The position numbers and the translations under genes were made by a program. Source: Paludibacter sp. UBA5753 (GTDB lineage: Bacteria > Bacteroidota > Bacteroidia > Bacteroidales > Paludibacteraceae). Taken from it: a stretch of DNA of 6,476 nt. The stretch covers positions 1-6,476 of the forward strand of contig DIFH01000047.1 in the NCBI GenBank assembly GCA_002427615.1. Direction: 5' to 3'. Positions within the stretch are counted from its first letter, which is position 1, and the number at the start of each line of letters is the position of its first letter. Under the pieces are notes generated by a model, which made no database searches, was not told the origin of the DNA, and was given only the letters and a program-made list of their open reading frames with translations. Of this stretch, positions 5,083-6,476 are shown one piece after another.

Positions 5083-5155
5083 GCGGAAGTAGCTCAGTCG
5101 ATAGAGCATTAGCCTTCCAAGCTGAGGGTCGCGGGTTTGAGTCCCGTCTTCCGCT
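5083..5155 (+). tRNA. tRNA-Gly, anticodon TCC
   Basis: 73 nt. The acceptor GCGGAAG/CTTCCGC is perfect and the D-stem is GCTC/GAGC. The anticodon stem TTAGC/GCTGA has loop CTTCCAA (TCC at 5116-5118). The T-stem is GCGGG/CCCGT with a G49-T65 wobble. The discriminator is T and CCA is not encoded. The D-loop reads AGTCGATA, giving A at position 19 (5101), and the T-loop reads TTTGAGT, giving T at position 56 (5138). The normal G19-C56 tertiary pair is thus replaced by A19-U56. It matches E. coli glyT in order and anticodon. Confidence 0.94.
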
Positions 5156-5167
5156 CTTTTTAAAGAG

Positions 5168-5232
5168 AAACCCGCCCCAACCCGCCCGATGGGAGGGAAA
5201 TTTTCCCTTTCGGGAGAATTTGAAGGGGGTTT
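5168..5232. repeat. GC-rich imperfect inverted repeat in a tRNA spacer
   Basis: AAACCC (5168-5173) faces GGGTTT (5227-5232), and the two 33-base halves match imperfectly as reverse complements. Ten of the first 13 positions agree, then CCCGA and GGGA words match after a 1-base shift. Nested hairpins include CCCGATGGG and GGGAAA/TTTTCCC (5195-5207). G- and C-runs contrast sharply with the AT-rich flanks. I recall similar elements scattered between genes in Bacteroidota, but this is unverified. Confidence 0.6.
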
Positions 5233-5237
5233 AATCT

Positions 5238-5309
<72 letters not shown>

Positions 5310-5364
5310 CAACTTTGTAAGCTTTTATAAAACATATAATTAATTATTAAATAATCTTTGAGTT

Positions 5365-6476
5365 ATGGCAAAAGAAAAATTTGACAGGTCAAAACCTCAC
5401 GTAAACGTAGGTACCATTGGTCACGTTGACCACGGTAAAACTACTTTGACCGCCGCAATTACTACTGTACTTGCAAAAAAAGGACTTTCCGAATTGCGTT
5501 CGTTCGATTCTATCGATAATGCACCTGAAGAAAAAGAACGTGGTATTACCATTAATACTGCACACGTTGAATATCAAACAGCAACCCGTCACTATGCACA
5601 CGTTGACTGTCCGGGTCACGCCGACTACGTTAAGAACATGGTTACCGGCGCTGCTCAAATGGACGGCGCTATCATTGTGGTAGCTGCTACTGATGGCCCT
5701 ATGCCACAAACACGCGAACACATCTTGTTAGCTCGTCAGGTAAACGTGCCTCGTTTGGTTATCTTCATGAACAAATGTGATCAGGTTGACGACGAAGAAA
5801 TGTTGGAACTGGTAGAAATGGAAATGCGTGAATTGCTTTCATTCTATGAATTCGACGGAGAAAACACTCCTGTCATCCGTGGCTCTGCACTTGGTGCATT
5901 GAACGGAGTTCCCGAATGGGAAGAAAAAATAATGGAATTGATGGATGCAGTTGACACTTGGATTGAGTTGCCTCCACGTGCTATCGATAAACCATTCTTG
6001 ATGCCGGTTGAAGACGTATTTTCTATCACAGGTCGCGGTACTGTTGCTACAGGTCGTATCGAAACAGGCGTTATCAAAACGGGTGAAGAAGTTCAAATCA
6101 TCGGATTAGGACACGAAGCCAAAAAATCAGTTGTTACAGGGGTGGAAATGTTCCGCAAAATTCTTGACGAAGGTCAGGCTGGTGATAACGTAGGTTTATT
6201 ACTTCGTGGTATTGATAAAGATGAAATCAAACGTGGTATGGTTGTTACTCACCCGGGAAAAGTAACTCCTCACACTACTTTCAAGGCAGCTGTTTATATC
6301 TTGAAAAAAGAAGAAGGTGGTCGTCATACTCCATTTCATAACCGCTACCGTCCACAGTTCTATATCCGTACATTGGACGTAACCGGCGAAATCACTTTGC
6401 CGGAAGGAACTGAAATGGTTATGCCGGGCGATAACCTGGAATTGACAGTAACATTGATCTATCCTGTAGCTTGTAA
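5365..6476 (+). CDS. tuf: Translation elongation factor Tu, 3' end cut by window edge
   Basis: EF-Tu binds GTP and aminoacyl-tRNA and delivers the tRNA to the ribosomal A site in the cytoplasm. The frame is open from ATG 5365 to the window edge: 370 full codons plus two bases. The GTPase domain (about 1-200) shows GHVDHGKT at 19-26, RGITI at 59-63, DCPGH at 81-85 with the GTP-hydrolysis His85, NKCD at 136-139 and GSAL at 173-176. Domain 2 begins near 208 and domain 3 near 305 (GGRHTPF, YRPQFYIRT, MVMPGDN). By comparison with E. coli EF-Tu (394 residues), about 25 C-terminal residues are missing; this is the window boundary, not a broken gene. There is no SD; the leader is AT-rich with TTTGAGTT before the ATG. 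It probably shares a transcript with the four tRNAs upstream, as E. coli tufB does. Confidence 0.97.
   Translation, partial: MAKEKFDRSKPHVNVGTIGHVDHGKTTLTAAITTVLAKKGLSELRSFDSIDNAPEEKERGITINTAHVEYQTATRHYAHVDCPGHADYVKNMVTGAAQMDGAIIVVAATDGPMPQTREHILLARQVNVPRLVIFMNKCDQVDDEEMLELVEMEMRELLSFYEFDGENTPVIRGSALGALNGVPEWEEKIMELMDAVDTWIELPPRAIDKPFLMPVEDVFSITGRGTVATGRIETGVIKTGEEVQIIGLGHEAKKSVVTGVEMFRKILDEGQAGDNVGLLLRGIDKDEIKRGMVVTHPGKVTPHTTFKAAVYILKKEEGGRHTPFHNRYRPQFYIRTLDVTGEITLPEGTEMVMPGDNLELTVTLIYPVAC

Noticed and set aside
5310..5317. CAACTTTG before tuf as a possible -7 box
   Set aside because: The first base of TAnnTTTG is wrong and no TTTG lies 18-21 nt upstream, where the tRNA-Thr T-arm sits. Co-transcription from the 4633-4662 promoter is simpler.

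Overview
The window looks like chromosomal DNA from a member of the Bacteroidota, most likely order Bacteroidales. This rests on Bacteroidota-type promoters (TTTG, then 18-21 nt, then TAnnTTTG), AT-rich translation starts with no Shine-Dalgarno (SD) sequence in four of five genes, tRNA genes that do not encode CCA, and protein sequences typical of the group. No species can be named from sequence alone.

Layout, all genes on the + strand: 1-312 is non-coding, with a possible terminator (89-124), a strong bidirectional terminator (220-262), and a promoter whose -33 box lies in that terminator's T-run. 313-2727 encodes an exported S9-family serine peptidase resembling glutamyl endopeptidases (S9D). 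2728-3149 is intergenic, with two hairpin repeats and the rpsU promoter. 3150-4615 holds rpsU (bS21), a XerC/D-type tyrosine recombinase and hpf (ribosome hibernation factor). 4616-4729 holds a promoter whose start point falls inside a terminator hairpin. 4730-5309 is a four-tRNA cluster, Thr(TGT)-Tyr(GTA)-Gly(TCC)-Thr(GGT), with repeat elements in the spacers. 5365-6476 is tuf (EF-Tu), cut by the window edge about 25 codons before its expected end.

Most of the right half serves translation: a 30S protein, a ribosome hibernation factor, tRNAs, and the factor that delivers aminoacyl-tRNAs. The tRNA order and anticodons match E. coli thrU-tyrU-glyT-thrT-tufB, so this is an ancient housekeeping block. 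No defence system, mobile element, CRISPR array or obvious new multi-gene system is visible.

The points most worth a second look are: (1) hpf alone carries a perfect 9-nt SD although rpsU, which encodes the protein thought to mask the anti-SD in this phylum, has none; (2) an octamer-phased inverted array lies between tRNA-Tyr and tRNA-Gly; (3) tRNA-Gly carries an A19-U56 swap of the near-universal G19-C56 pair.
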